A stretch of DNA of 64,000 bases. Origin: Forficula auricularia. Its lineage: Eukaryota; Arthropoda; Insecta; Dermaptera; Forficulidae. Under the pieces are notes generated by a model. The model saw only the letters and a program-made list of their open reading frames with translations, made no database searches and was not told where the DNA came from. The stretch covers positions 1,288,079 to 1,352,078 of the forward strand of contig JALMQS010000137.1 of assembly GCA_024734495.1 (NCBI GenBank). The letters are read 5' to 3'. Below, in pieces: positions 38,426 to 53,400 of this stretch. Each line of letters opens with the position of its first letter. Position 1 is the stretch's first letter. Position numbers and translations under genes: made by a program.

Positions 38426-41400
38426 ATTCTAACTCTAAAAGTGACGCCGAAGAACGTCATCTAATGTCTATGTAAGTTATTATATCTCTCATTGGGATTT
38501 ATCAAACAAGACAACGATATTATTTTAACAAATGCTCATTATTCGATGATAAAAATAATTAATTCCAAAAAGTCTTCAGTGAACCACCCATAAAAAACCG
38601 GCGATTCATAAAAAAACTAAGGTTAGCTTACATGTAATTTTTTATACTCATGATATTTGTAACCTCAGATTAAATTAAATTTATAGTGCAAATCAATTAT
38701 TTTCATAAATTTTGACATTAAATTGTAATTCTTCTTTGTAGCTGCTACTGACACATCACTAATAAAAGGACGAACCTTGCTGAAAGATCAGAATTATCAT
38801 TTTTATCATAACACAAATTATCAGACTCCTCCTAGTAATAACATGCCCAATGAAGAACATGACCATTATAAACTACAGAATCTTTAATAAAATTTACTAT
38901 TAAAATTGAAAGTTAATTCGCTTTTTTAATTAATTATTTATCCACATAAATCTTTTTTATATAGTGTGTGGTGTTGTGTTGCAGCGGTGGTGCGGCTTTT
39001 AGCGTGCGGCGGTTTTGTCCTCCAAACGGCTGTGGTGCGGCGGTATTGCGGGCATGAAGTGCGGGCGTCATGCAGCTATGGTGCAGCGATTTTATTTTTT
39101 TAAAATCAATTTTCATTTTTACTCGGTAAGTCGGTTAAAAATTGAATAGCGTGCAGCTGTTTTGTGGCGGTGTTGCAGCAAGGGATTTCAATAAAGAGAT
39201 TATTAGATAGGGTGCAGCTGTGTTACGGCGGTGGTGCGGCTATGCTGGCGTGCGGCGGTTTTGTCCTGCAAACGGCTGTGGTGCGGGCATGAAGTGCGGG
39301 CGTCATGCAGCTATGGTGCAGCTATTTTATTTTTTTAAAATCAATTTTCATTTTTACACGGGACACATTAAAAAAATAATGAAAGTTATATTTTTTTTTT
39401 TTTTTTTACTAAAATTAATTAAATATTTTAAACACTATTTGAACCATGCAATTTTTAAATTAACTAAAATTAAAGCTGTTTCTTAAGAAGCTCTGTAGAT
39501 TCATCAATTAAAATATACAGAAGTAAATTAATAAAGTCAAAAATATAATCAATTAAAAAAATATATACGTTTTATGTAAATGTGGGGAGTATTAGAGGGA
39601 CGTCGCGACGTCCACTATGAGCGTCTCGATCGGTGTTTGCAAGATGGCGACGTCCCCTTCGACGTTTAGATGATGGCTTGCATAACCCTTTCAACCAGAG
39701 GGGCCATGGTATCTTTCCAGGGGAGTGGACCCACATCATGGGCATTAAATAAAATATATATCCCTCTGGAAATATTAACAACATTGGCCTAAGTTTCTTG
39801 ACCCTATGGGCGGTACCCGCAGCCTCTCGAGGCCAACATGGGAGGCTGTGTGGGCCGCTGCCTCGACCCACCTTCACCCCAAAGGTATATTTTTTATTTT
39901 TATTTTTTCGAATAATATGATTTCATTTGTAATATTTTAAAATATTTAAACAAATATTATTCAAAAATGTTTAAATAAAATAGTAAATTTTTTATTACGT
40001 ATTTTTAATTAACATTTAATTGTCATGAATCATATTTTGATGGGCGTATACACCCTATTTTATTCTTTAGATCCTATCATTCACCGAGGTCTCTTTATTT
40101 TCATGGACGAGACAATGTTGAGGTAAGCAACCCTTACTTGTTATTCATTCTCCCTCTAACGTCAATTACGATGTGTGCACGTGCTTATTATCGATTCCTT
40201 CCTTGCCACAAAGTCTGACAAGCCAGTGGCTAAAAATTCAATAAAGTTATTTCATGAATTTGATATGAAGTCTATCAAACAGTGTCTTGAGATAGGATAT
40301 TATGTTCTCTAATCTGAATCGGTCATTAAAAATTGTTCTATTAATAATAAACTAATTTAGAAAAATTTTCTTGATACCAGGACCAGCTGGGATCCAACTT
40401 CTACTAATGGCTTGTTGAAAAAATTATTTTCCAAATTCTGGGTTCTATACTTAATCGAAAGGTATTTAATTATAAATTAATGATAAAATTTAATAATTAA
40501 AAAAAAATGTCTGAGAAAAAATCCTTTTAAAAAGGATGTCATGGAATCATGAAAAAGATAGTAATTAAAGGATTTAAAAAATATGGTATCTAGACACACG
40601 GCAGTGTGTCAGCCAAGCTTGGACTATGGCACCAGCCATATTTACACCAACCATTTCGAGCTACTATCGAGCCCCCCATAACTCAAAAACTATTAGACCT
40701 AAACACTTGAAATTTTACATGTCTAATAAAGCCCAGTGGAACACCTAGAATCCAAAATTTCATGAATAAATCTTTTATAGTTCTTGAGTTATTAAGGTCT
40801 GAAAAGTGCCATTTTTAACACTGACTGACTGACATATCAAAAACCTAAAGTACTTCCGCAAATCCTAGAATGCTGAAATTTGGCATACAGGTAAGAGTTT
40901 GGGCTACAGTTAAAGGGAAAAATCGAAAAAGGGAAACTTTCCCTTCTTCAGGACCTAAAATGAAAGGGGGAAATTTATTATTGGCTTAATTAACATATAG
41001 CGAAAATTCAATCAAAAGCTAGAATGCTGAAATTTGGCATACTGGTAAAGCTTGGCATATTAATAAAGGAGAAATTGAAAACCCGAAACTTTTCCTTCTT
41101 CAGGGCCCGAAATGAAGGGGTGAAATTTATGAAAAACCGACCGGGTTTTTAACAGATATTTTATAAGAAATATTTAATAATTATTAATATAAATGTTTAA
41201 ATGTAATTATTTAAATAAAGTAAAAGATAAAACTTTTCAAAAATTAATGATATCTGACCAAAAACATAAATGTGAAAAAGGGACCAAGTTCGGTACAAAC
41301 AGCTTCGCCGACAAAAGAGTTGAGATCTACCATAAACGGGTACCAAGTTCCATAGCAGTTGCTTAAATCATAGCTATAGGAATGTACAAGGTTCTTCAAT

Positions 41401-44400
41401 TGATTTAAAAGATATTTATATTGAATTTATAACTTGGCAAGTTATAATAGTCAATAAATTACGTTTAACGTGATGATATTATTAATAGAAGCTTAAAATT
41501 TAACTTTGCTATTTGTTCTATTTTATACTACAAACAGTTTAGTTGGATATAAAACTTGCCAAGTTATAAATTCAATATCAAAGAACGTAACAAATTTTCT
41601 TTTAAATCACTTGAAGAACGTTGTACATCCCTATAGCTATGATTTAAGCAACTGCTATGGAACTTGTTACCCGTTTAGATCTCAACCCTTTTGTCGGCGA
41701 AGCTGTTTGTACCGAACTTGGCCCCTTTTTCAAATTTATGTTTTTGGTCAGATAGTAATTAAAGAATTTCAAAAATATATAGCATAATAATTAGTTTTTT
41801 TCAAAATATCACTTTTTATGAATCTTTCAATGAATCAATAATAGATCTTAGCAAAACTGTTAACCAGTAATCAAACTCCATCAATCATCGATATTACAAG
41901 TGCTCTCAAGGGTTCATTATTAAATTAATAATATCAAACCAAACGGTTGACCCATAAGAAAAACATTATTAATCCGGTTAGGTTTACGTTCTCAAAGTGT
42001 TTCTTCATAAATTATTATATATTTTTCCTATAAAAGTTGTGTGTCCAAACTCTACAAAAGTGACTTTTAATTAATCCAATAACTATCTAAAGCAGCGGTC
42101 GCCAACCCGTCGCTCGCGAGCTACCGGTAGTTCGGGACTGACAATTTTTGGTAAATATTTAAAATTAAAAAAAAAGTTGAAAGTAAAAATTAAAAAATTA
42201 TCTAATAAGGAATGTTTATTCTAAAATATTTACTTATTTAAAAATAAATATATTAAAACTTTTTTTTTAATTTTTCTATTTTTCACTGTTTTATTAATTT
42301 TAAAAATTATTTAATTATTAAATAGAAATTTTTTCAAATATTAATTCAAAAGAGCGCAAAGTCTGCCACGACATTCCAGGAAAGCGAATGTCTAGTTTCT
42401 TATTAAACCTTTCAGACATAATAATAAATTTAAAATTCACATTTTAAATATTAAACATTTTTTATAGACTTAAAAATTATTTTATTTTTGTGTGCCAGTG
42501 GGGTGTGGTCCATGGATCCTTTGGACGCGGCGGCGCATCCCTAAAATTTCAAACATTTAGAGTATTTTCATAAATATATAAGGTCGACTACAAAATTTCA
42601 GGAAATCTTTAAATTTTCAAATTATTATCCGTTATTTCAAATATTTCTATAAAAAACATTTTTTTTTTTGTTTTGAAAAGTATATTGGTTCTCGAAATGA
42701 AATAAAATTGTTGCATAGTTTCAAGGGGCAAATAAAATGAATGATTTTTTCGAAAAGGGTGCTGATAGAAAGTTTAAAGTCCCTTGCCTTTCTGATATAT
42801 CTTTCAGTTCAAGCATGTCAAAGACAAGTCGAGACGAGGTTTAGTCGAATTAAAATTGCTCTCGCTGGGGAACTATTAAAATAGAAATAATAAAAAAAAG
42901 GAATAAATAAAGATGATTCGAGAATTTCTGGACTAATCCATTTCTAAGATGTCTCAATATATAGGATCGGAAAAACTAAGAATGCCATAGACAAGTCATA
43001 GCTTGCTTATAGCAATAGAATTAGGAGAAATTTAAAATTTTCTTATAGAACAGACTGATTCATTGTGGAAGATGGTCGATTTCCATCTCAGGGATCCTGT
43101 AGTTTAAGTAACAAGATTTAATTTCTGACTCCTACCCTCAAACACACAAAGCAGTATCGGTTTGAGGCAAAGGTCCCAAAATTTATTTTTCAAAAAATCT
43201 AATGTTAAATTTGAAAAAAACGAAAATGATGCCGTATTCGATGAAATTTGCAAAAAAAAAAGAAAAGTACTTTTTTGAACAGCATCCCTTGGTTGAAAAG
43301 TCACCAACCGCCACTGTTCTGTACATATTTTGTTTAATATTTTAGATATAATAAACTATTATTTCTTAATTTTTTATATATAAATATAACTATATAATTT
43401 AAAATATTTCGAAAGATTTGATCGCCTTTTTTGGCTGTACATCTATTTTTATAAAATTGTATAAATAAGGTTGTATAGGGTGTTTTTTTTAGAGGTATAG
43501 AACTTCGAATTGAAATAAAACACAAGAAAATCGTTTTAATGTCCATCAATTTGGCTTTATTGGAAGGATAGTTTTATGCCATTAATGTTTAAATATGATT
43601 TCGGGCATGTGGCCGCCGCGGCTGGCTCGAATAAATCCAATTCTACAGGTCCAATTTTCAACCACTTTTTCGAGCATATGGGGCCGTATGTTGGCAATAA
43701 CGCCACGAATGTTGGCTTCCAAGTCCCCTAACGTTTCTGGTTTGTTGGCGTAGACGAGCGACTTCACATATCCCCAAAGAAAATAATCCAATGGTGTCAA
43801 ATCACACGATCTTGGTGGCCAATTGACAGGTCCATTCCGCGAAATTATGCGCTCATCGAATGTTTCCTTCAATAAATCGATTGTGACGTGCGCTGTGTGG
43901 CATGTAGCGCCGTCTTGTTGGAACCACAACTCATCCACATTCATGCCATCCAATTCCGGGAACAAAATAGTCGGTTATCATGGCTCTATACCGGTCTCCA
44001 TTAACGGTAACTGACTCTCCAGCATTATTTCGGCCCAATGACTCCACCAGCCCATAGAGCACACCAAACAGTCAGTTTTTGTGGATGTAATGGCGTCTCA
44101 AGGGTCTCATGTGGATTCTCTTCACTCCAAATGCGGCAATTTTGCTTGCTGACGTAGCCATTCAACCAAAAATGAGCCTCATCACTGAACAAAATTTTGC
44201 GATGAAAATCAGCATCGAGATCAATCTCATTTTCGGCCCATACACCAAAATCACATGCCCGAAATCATATTTAAACATTAATGGCATAAAATTATCCTTC
44301 CAATAAAGCCAAATTGATGGACATTAAAACGATTTTCTTGTGTTTTATTTCAATTCGAAGTTCTATACCTCTAAAAAAAACACCCTTTATAAGCAATAAG

Positions 44401-47400
44401 TAAATTGTTGTAACAAGTAGCTCACAGGATGCTTTTAACTGCGAAACTAGCTCACGCACATATTAAGGTAGGAGACCACTGATCTAAATTGTAACTAAAT
44501 TCAATAAACATTAATTTTCTCCTGGATAAATAAACTTTTACTTAAACCTGAACTCTTTCATTTTAATAAATCAAGATAAATATTCACTCTCACCAAGATC
44601 CTAAATGAATCCAATACTAAATAAAGCTATCCAGAGTATAACATCTTGCTCTCCTCCCAAATTTCTATCTTGTTTTTTTAAAAAACAAAAAACGTCGACC
44701 AGTGATACGCAAACACGAAACTGCTAGCCCAAAAATTGGTTTAGGATCGAGATCGAGTTGGCCCCTGCAAAAATTTGAATGTTCAATGTTGCGCGCCAGT
44801 GGTTATGGGTGCGAACATTTATTTGTTTTATTTATAGCGGGCCGTATCATAGTCCCGAAAGGATTATAATGGCCTACTTATGGTAATCGTGAACCTCGTA
44901 GATCGTGGATTCTTTTGCCTCGCCTGCCGTTTGCTGGAAGATGTGTGCTGTTGATGAAAAAAAGTTCGCTATCTCTTAGGCAAGGGTTGAAATAGAACAC
45001 ATTTTCTTTTATATGGTTTTTATTTTGGTGTTAGTGGTGTAGTACATTTTTAGATTCAACTCCTCACTGTCTACTCGCTAACTCCACTAACTAACAAACT
45101 AACTGCTTACTTGCTAACTCGCTGCTCACTGACTCTACTAACTGACTGCTCGCCTCGACTGACTTGTCTCTTTTTGCTTCAACCCCGAAAATTCACAGAC
45201 TCTGGGCTTGGATTGGCTAATTTTCTAATGAGAAGGGCGTGGTAATATATTTGAAACGCCCAGTTTAGAAATTCTTTCACGAGTTTCTTCCTGGCAAAAT
45301 TCAGAGAAACCCACAAATTCACTTGGCATCTGTCGCTAAAAGCCATCCGACATTTATGTAAACAAGTCAATTTAAATTTATTGTTATTCAATTGCTTTAC
45401 CCAAAATATTCCACTATCCATTCGTCTATTGTTAATAAGCACGTTTTTATAATAAAGAAAAAGAAGGCCTCAGAGCCGCCTGGCTCGTCAGCCATCTGTC
45501 CCACCAAAATACGACCCTTAAACAATTAACTTATTATAAAAGAAAAATGCTTTCGCCAATTCACCGAATATATTGAAATTTCTAAACATTATGAATTTAA
45601 ATTACCAAAAGTTTATATCGCGAATCTGCGGCCGCGACATCAATAACACGAACTTATTCTTAAAATCATGAGAATTTTTTATTCTACTATACAGTGTATA
45701 AACCTTTTTTATCAAGTGTCTTTAAAAAATAAAACTACCAGATATCAAGTAAACTCCGTTTGGATTAGTGTCTGAACTTGAGAACAAAACAATTTTTTCC
45801 TTATTGCAACAGTGATAAGAACTGCAGCTCTATACAAGGACACCTTCAGCAAGTGATTCATTTTTATACACACACACATATATATACACACAAGATAATA
45901 AATCAACATCGAGGAGTCTGGTGTCCGAGATGGCTAACGCACTAGCCCGTTTCAGCATCGTTATCGCCTGATGACAATGTTCAGGAGGGAGGCCCAGGTT
46001 CCGCTGCCGTATAAAATTTCGACCGGCTAAAACTCGGCTCCCTCACTAACACTACTAACACATGATTGAAAATATCATACCCAATAGAAACTGGCTAAAT
46101 GGACTTAGTGTCGGAAGCCAACCAAATAAAAAACAAAAAAAAGCAAAATAAACTGCAACGGATCGTTGCTAAACTTTATCCAAATTCATTTGAAATATTA
46201 ATATGTTCTTGAGTAAAGTACATTAAAATATAATTTTACTAAAAACTTTATTTAACCTTTTTTGTGGTCCCCAAGGTACTTAATTAGGATATTAAATTTC
46301 ATCAAAATTGGTTAAGTCATTTTCAAGATATTTAGAAAAAACTAAAAAGTACTAAAATAAAGTACTAATGTTTGTGGACCGATATACCAAAAACTAATCA
46401 GCGCTTCATTTTGTTAGAACTAATGGAAGGTTTTCAATTTCATTTCAATCAGCGCAAAGGTGTGGAAAAAATCGTGGACGAAAAAAACGATAACACACAC
46501 ACATCCATCCATCCATCCATCCCCACGCACTTCCAAAAAATGGCACTTTTTGGCCTCTCGACGAGATTCCAGGTAATTTTTGGCAAAACCGTCACGTGCT
46601 AAAATTCAATCTCATTGAATACTTCAATTTGTGACCTTAATTGAGTCTATGGGTTCCGTAGTCTTTACCTGAGGACCCTTTGAAGTCGCGCTTGCCTCGA
46701 GAGCGATTCCAATACTTTCTCCCATGCTTCGCATTGGATAAAGTAAAAACATTAACATGTCTCATCTTTATATGTGAGTTAGAAACTTTAAACTTTTAAA
46801 CATCTTATAAATTTTTTATATAAGGAAATACTTCAAAATGAATTCTTAAAATAAATAATTAATAAAAAATTAATAAATGAATAAATAAAATAATAAGAAG
46901 CAATCAATGAATAATAAATACAGTCGACTCTCGATAATTCGAGATTCAAGGGACTACAAGAAAAATTCGAATTATCGAGACTTCGAATTATCAAGAAGTT
47001 TGAATTATCAAGAGGAAAGAAAAAATATTCGAATTATATTATTAAGAGTTTTTATTATATTTTTGAAAATATAATATACATAAATTTTATATATAATCTC
47101 AAGTAAAAATGTAAAAATAATGAAAACGACAAAAAAGAACAAAAAAATTACATTTTTACGCGGAAAATGAGGATTAAACATTGCTAGGAAAAATTGGAAT
47201 TATTAAGAGGTGAAGTGGTCTAGTTCGAATTATAGAATGTTCTCTCTCCCCCCCCCCCCCTTGTTACGAAAAGGGTTTCGAGTTATCGAGCATAAAGAGC
47301 ATACACAGCATTTTTTCGATTTACCGAAGTTAACAGGTGAAAAGTTCAAATTATCGAGAGTCGACTGTTTTAAAAAAAAAATACTTAAAAAAATAATAGA

Positions 47401-50400
47401 TATATCATATATAATAAATGTAAGAGTTATTTTGGGGAGTGAGGCGCTATTACTCCGTAATCCACCCCCGCACCCCCATGGAAGTTATATGGTATGATAG
47501 CCCTCGATCCACCATAAATGAAGAATGTTTCAATTGATTTTTTTTTATATCTACAATATAATTTGTGTATCATATATTTTCTTTTTTTTTAAACTTTATT
47601 TTTTTTGTAATTTAAATATTCTATAACCTCTTCATTTCTTTGAAGTCGGTTAAAAATGTACATTAAAAGGGCTAATGGCCCTTCAGATACAATAATTTTA
47701 ATAAATAAATGACCAATTCGTGAATATACTAGTTACTTACTTGGTTACTTTACAACTCGTTCCTCTGTGCGGCGATTCGGTGCACGCGAGTCCTAACTTG
47801 CGCGCCTCGCTTCTAGTCCTAGTTCGTAGCCTGGTCTTGTTTGGTTTGAGGTAGCCTGTAACCCCGGGATTAGACCGCATCTGCCCCTTTGCTGATATAC
47901 TAGTATGTACATTTATATAGAATAGGATTCTTGGAAACAGCTAACGATTTCGATGAAAATCACTGGCTAGGTATGGTTTTTGGGTCGAGAAATGGATCTG
48001 TCAGTCTCATTTTCGGGTAACTTCAATTTGATTGTTTTTTGTTCTTAATTCAAAGTAATTATTAACAGGTGGATGTTTCAATAAAAATTTATAATTAATT
48101 TTTTTATTAAATAATTTTTTTTAATAATTGCTTTTTTTTTAATTTTAAAACGCACTATAATAGTACATTACAAATATTATTATATTTATATTAAAATTGG
48201 GAAATTTAATTCATTACAGGTATTTTCTATTCTAAGACGGAATAGTAAAACTCAATGCTGAATTGATGCAAAGGCATGCACAAAGATTATGAAAACTACA
48301 AATTTCAAATAAAATAATTTATTAGGTGATCATTTTCATCCTCCTGAAAAATCCCAAGATTTGGAGGATCATCCCTCCTTTTTCAGGGTTTAAATGGTCA
48401 AAGTAGGAACTATAGCAGTTTATTAATATTAATTGCGTTTAATTTCAAAACTCTGTTCATAGCGATGCCTTGATGATGGCAGGAGTGGGTCAAAACATTG
48501 AAAAAAAAAATTAAATTTTATTTCAGTTTTATTTAATTCAGGTTGCAAATAAAATTAGACTTTTTTTACCTGAATTCAAAGCCTAAAATAATATTAATAT
48601 ATTGCTTTTAACTAAAGTCAGGTACTACGTAGAATAGAATATAATAGTCTAGGAAAGCTGTCCGCCTGTATCTATGCAACCTAAACGAGGCCTCTGGATC
48701 GGACTAGCCTACCCTATAGGCGTCCTTGTTAAATGAATATTTTTTCATTATGTTTAAAAGAGGGCCATCTCTCATGAGCTCATTTCCTATAATTCTAATT
48801 AACTAGGGGTGCGTTGGGCGGTCAACCTTAATTGTTCTCGCCCAACCTGCTAAATTGAGCATTAAAGCAAAAAATATTGAAAAACCGAGTTGATAAAATA
48901 AAAAAAGGTAAACCATCTCATTCAATATCATAGACGTATAATAAAAATATAATAATTATACCAAAACTATTAAAAAATAATATCTTAAAAATAAAATAAA
49001 ATAAATTAAAAATTTATCATTCCAGCAGAAGACACACTCTTTTATTGTCTCGTTCAATTTATAAAAATTCTGCTAATCTCGGCAAAAAGAAAATTTTAAT
49101 CTAAATTATACAAAAATCTGAATTACCAGAAATAATGCACATTTTTGCTGCCCACTTCAGGGCTCACCTTCCAAATTTTTCTGCCGGGTGTCGCCCAACC
49201 GAAAAGAGAAAGCTGGCTCCGCCACTTCTCTTAATGTACCTATGTTTGATTTCAATTTTATCACTATATAGTCATAAGAATTTTTAAAGATTAATTATTA
49301 TGAAACATTAATATATAAATTGACTTTCTTTGATTTAAATTTTAGTTTGACTTCCTGGTTGATGAGACCGAGGTAAATACTTCTCTAAAAATATATTTAT
49401 TTTTATTTATATAAAAGCAATCAATAACATATTATTAAAATATTTTAAATATATCTAAAAATATATTATAAAAAAAATATTGAATTTATTTGCATTTATT
49501 TCATATTTCAGACAATTCCTAATCGTTCAATTCGATTTAAAAGGTGAAATACTTATATCTTATTTGAATTTTAATATCTATTAATTAACATATGGTGTGT
49601 TTGTTTATTTTACATCTATGAATTAGGATCAAAAGAATCTTTAATTGGCGATCAAGAAAGGTAAGGAATGAATTCTATATTTAGTATACTTATATATTAA
49701 AAAATTATATAAAGTATATATAGGTATGCATATATTTTTCCAGCAAAGAAGAACTGAAGTTACTTTAGAACTCACTGATGACTCCTGGAAAAGACCTGAA
49801 CCAATTCAACGTCCCACAACAACTATTTCGGAGTCTAATCAACTTTCCAGGTATTATTTTTAATAAATTAAACTTCTTCTTCTTCTTCTTCTTTAGCATG
49901 TTAACGTCCACTCCTGGACATAGGCCTCTTCCATTCTAATTTAGGGAACGCGGTGTTGGTTTATAGTGAAACATTGTTAAAATTAAATTAGGTTGGAGTT
50001 GGTGGTGTTTCACAAGGAGAAAAATTAAAATACAAAGATTTTTTTAGTTTACTCTATATATTTCGAGCTCTTAACTCATCAGGAGAACATTGACTGAAGA
50101 TAACATAAAATAATGAACAGAATTTATTTTAATATGATGGACAGTTATTTATGACTTAGTGTAAATATAAAAGAATTATCAGAGGATGGGATGGCCTTAA
50201 AGAGGAGAGCCGAATGAACAGATGGAGCGGGCAGAGGACTCTGTGAATAAAGAAAAGATATTTATACTTGGAAGGTGCCAAAAATTATGTATGTACCATA
50301 AAGGGGGCGATAAACAATGTGATGGGGATGTATAGTGAAAATGTTTATTTTTTATTTTTTATTTTTAAAATTCAAATTAAATATCATTGATTAAAATGTC

Positions 50401-53400
50401 AATTATTGGTGAAGTTTTGATGTCTGTTTGATTGTTCAGGATGTTTTGATTAAGGTGTATAAAAGGCCATATTCCTTAATCAAAACTTCCTGAACAATCA
50501 AACGGACATCAAAACTTCACCAATAATTGACATTCCAATCAATGATATTCAATTTGAATTTTAAAAATAAAAAAATAAACATTTTCACTATACATCCCCA
50601 TCACATTCCATTGTTTATCGCCCTTTATGGTACATACATAATTTTCTGCATCTTCCAAGTATAAATATCTTTTCTTTATTCACAGCTTAGTCCTCTGCCC
50701 GCTCCATCTGTTCATTCGGCTCTCCCTCTTTAAGGCCATCCCATCCTCTGATAATTCTTTTATATTTACACTAAGTCATAAATAACTGCCCATCATATTA
50801 AAACAAATTCTGTTCATTATTTTATGTTATCTTGACGATGAGGTAAGAGCTCGAAATATATAGAGTAAACTAAAAAAATCTTTGTATTTTAATTTTTCTC
50901 CTTGTGAAACACCACCAACTCCAACCTAATTTAACTCTTCCATTCTCTTCCATATCAATCTCTGCTGGTCTATTATGAATTATGGTATATAAATGAAAGA
51001 AGACAAAGAGAGAGGTTTTTTAAAGAAAATAATTTTCATATTAAAATATATTATTAATACCTATAGTTATAATTATTTTGTATCTATATATTAAGGCTGT
51101 GGTTGATGGAAAACCACCCTCTTTAAACTATTGCTAGAATTCTCTGCGTAGGTCTTGTTGAAGACGATATCCAAACATCTAAAATTTGCTGAATGAATAG
51201 ATAATGACTAAAATCTCTAATTACTTAAAACAATAAAATCCGTCTTATTAGTCACTTATCTACAGACGCTGGATCATTCTCGAGAATATTTAAAAATGTT
51301 AAGTTCCATGGTTTCGAAAATATAATAAGAACAAATATTCACAAAAATTATCAACTTTGACACACCCAAAAACCGTTGTTTTGAATTAAATTAAATTAAA
51401 AAAATCCTATGTTACCTACTGTTTCGGGAAACTATGGAGGGTTTTTTCGTGAAATAAAGAAAGTTTTCCTAGATAGTTTTTTGTCTTATTTTGACCAGTT
51501 CTATAAAAATCCCTCTTAAAATCGCGGTGCCACGAAAGCCGTAGAATTGCCAGTTTTCTTAGGAGCAGGTTTTTCCTTAAAACGTCATAGTCTGTCCGGC
51601 CGGCAGAAATATAAAACCAAAACAACCCCTTCATTTATATTTTCCTATAAAATAAAACATCAAAACTTATTCAATTTAAGTCATGAATCGCCTTGGAGAA
51701 AATAAAATGAAGCTATTAGCTTTACTAATGACTAAACAAATCATGAGAGATGAGGAGGATTACTTGCTCCAAACCATAAGAAAACCAGTCAACGAGATAT
51801 TGTTCAGTAGAGAGAAGGCTATTTTTAAAACATTGATAAGTAATGAATGTAGTCTTTATCTCGGTTTAATTGACGACGAAGATTTAAATCACATTTCAGA
51901 TTTATCCGTGGGCAGTTTGCATCGCTTTTTGGCTAAATTGATGAAGACATTACAATTGATGCTCACAACAAAGTCCGCTCACTATTAACACATGCTAAAA
52001 AAATGAGTGTGTGTGTATACACGTACTGCTATATTTTAGGATTAGTAAATCTTTAAAAATTAAGCTAGGTATAATCCTTTGATGAAATAGCAAGTTGTTG
52101 GTTAAAATCGAAATACTCTTAATACCTCTTTACTTGAAAGTTGGGTGGATTTTATTTTTTTCTCAAAAAAAAAAAAAAAATTCAAATCATTGTTCTTAAC
52201 AAATATGACATGTTCTAGGTTATTATTTTTTTATCAAAGGTTAATTGGATCAAAATTGCGTAAATGAGGGTTGGAATGGTTTTTACTTTTTATTTTTTCT
52301 CAAAAACGCTTTTTTCGATTTTTTTTTTTAATTTCTGGACTCAAGAAATAACACTTTCTATAATGTTCATTTATTTTCTCAACCGTAACACTGTGAGGGG
52401 ATTAATTTGTAATTGTTAGGATGACTTTAAAGAATACAAGATTGTAATTGAAAGCTGTTTCTTAATTTAAACCAAGTTCTTAATTTTGGATTCTAAAGAA
52501 TTCTATCCTCCACAATCACGATATTAAAAATTTTTAATTTTTGATAAATATAAAATCATTATACATAACTTGTAAATTTAAAGTCGATTTTTTATTTAAC
52601 TTACGAACTTCAATGCTCTGATATACACATAAACATCGTAGGAGATTAAGGTAGTTGTTTCGCAACAATACTAGCAAAAAGTTAATGCTAGAGTATATAG
52701 AACAGACAATAAGGATTCATAATTCATAAGCCCAAAACTTTTTGCTGTTTATGTACCACTACTAGCCAATCCCGTGCTCTTTTGACAAATCTGGCAACAC
52801 TGTCCGAGGTTGTATATATTTTATCATAGAAATGTCAGATTAAGTACAATATAAAGAAAGATTTATGAAAGAAAAAGTTCTTAATAAGCGATTGAAAGCT
52901 GTTGCGAAAATGGCTGAAGAGAAAAAACGCCAAAAAAGTACTAAAGTTAACCCATTTTTTATGTTAAATAAATGCTTTGTTGCCAGCTTGATTTTAGTGT
53001 AAATTTTTCATTATACAATTTTCATTATTTATTCATTATTATTTCAGAAACTGTGCTGTAACTACGAATTAAAATTTTCTTAAAAAATGTATTAGTTATT
53101 GTTTAGGCTTGGTTTAGTTTTTTATAACACTGGTAAGAAGAGTTTCTTAATTATAATTAAATATGTATGTAAACTTTCCGATATCCCGTATAGTGCAATG
53201 TATAAGAGTCTGAAAAACTTTATCTTTGGAATTTAATATCTCCGGAACTATATTGTTAATAAATTTCGTTTTGCCACCAATCGATGCAGAAGTATTTAAA
53301 TAATAATCTGGCTAAATTTCAAAAAAAATCAGAAGAAACCCCATATAGTGAAACAATTACCTTAATTGGAAATGTAGACTAAAATGGATGGTTTTAAAAT

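Larger units (their letters stand above)
49926..50946. mobile_element. ~1 kb hammerhead palindrome (beta) with 12-bp duplication
   Basis: The element at 49938-50934 is flanked by identical CTCTTCCATTCT (49926-49937 and 50935-50946), inside an RTE-like fragment (TCCACTCCTGGACATAGGCC at 49907). The arms, about 490 bp each, are near-perfect inverted repeats meeting at about 50460. Each arm holds one hammerhead-like core pointing outward. There is no long open frame. It lies in the intron between exons 49744-49850 and 53458-53594. Confidence 0.85.

Noticed and set aside
39572..39877. 101-codon minus-strand frame
   Set aside because: Lies in a GC-rich island of repeat character with no recognisable domain or splice context.
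45960..46000. CTGATGA inside SINE family 4
   Set aside because: It is followed by no hairpin plus GAAA. A chance heptamer.
48460..48500. TTGATGATGGCAGGAGTGGG resembling a hammerhead core
   Set aside because: The core and GAAA are both altered. At best a decayed relic, so not annotated as ribozyme.
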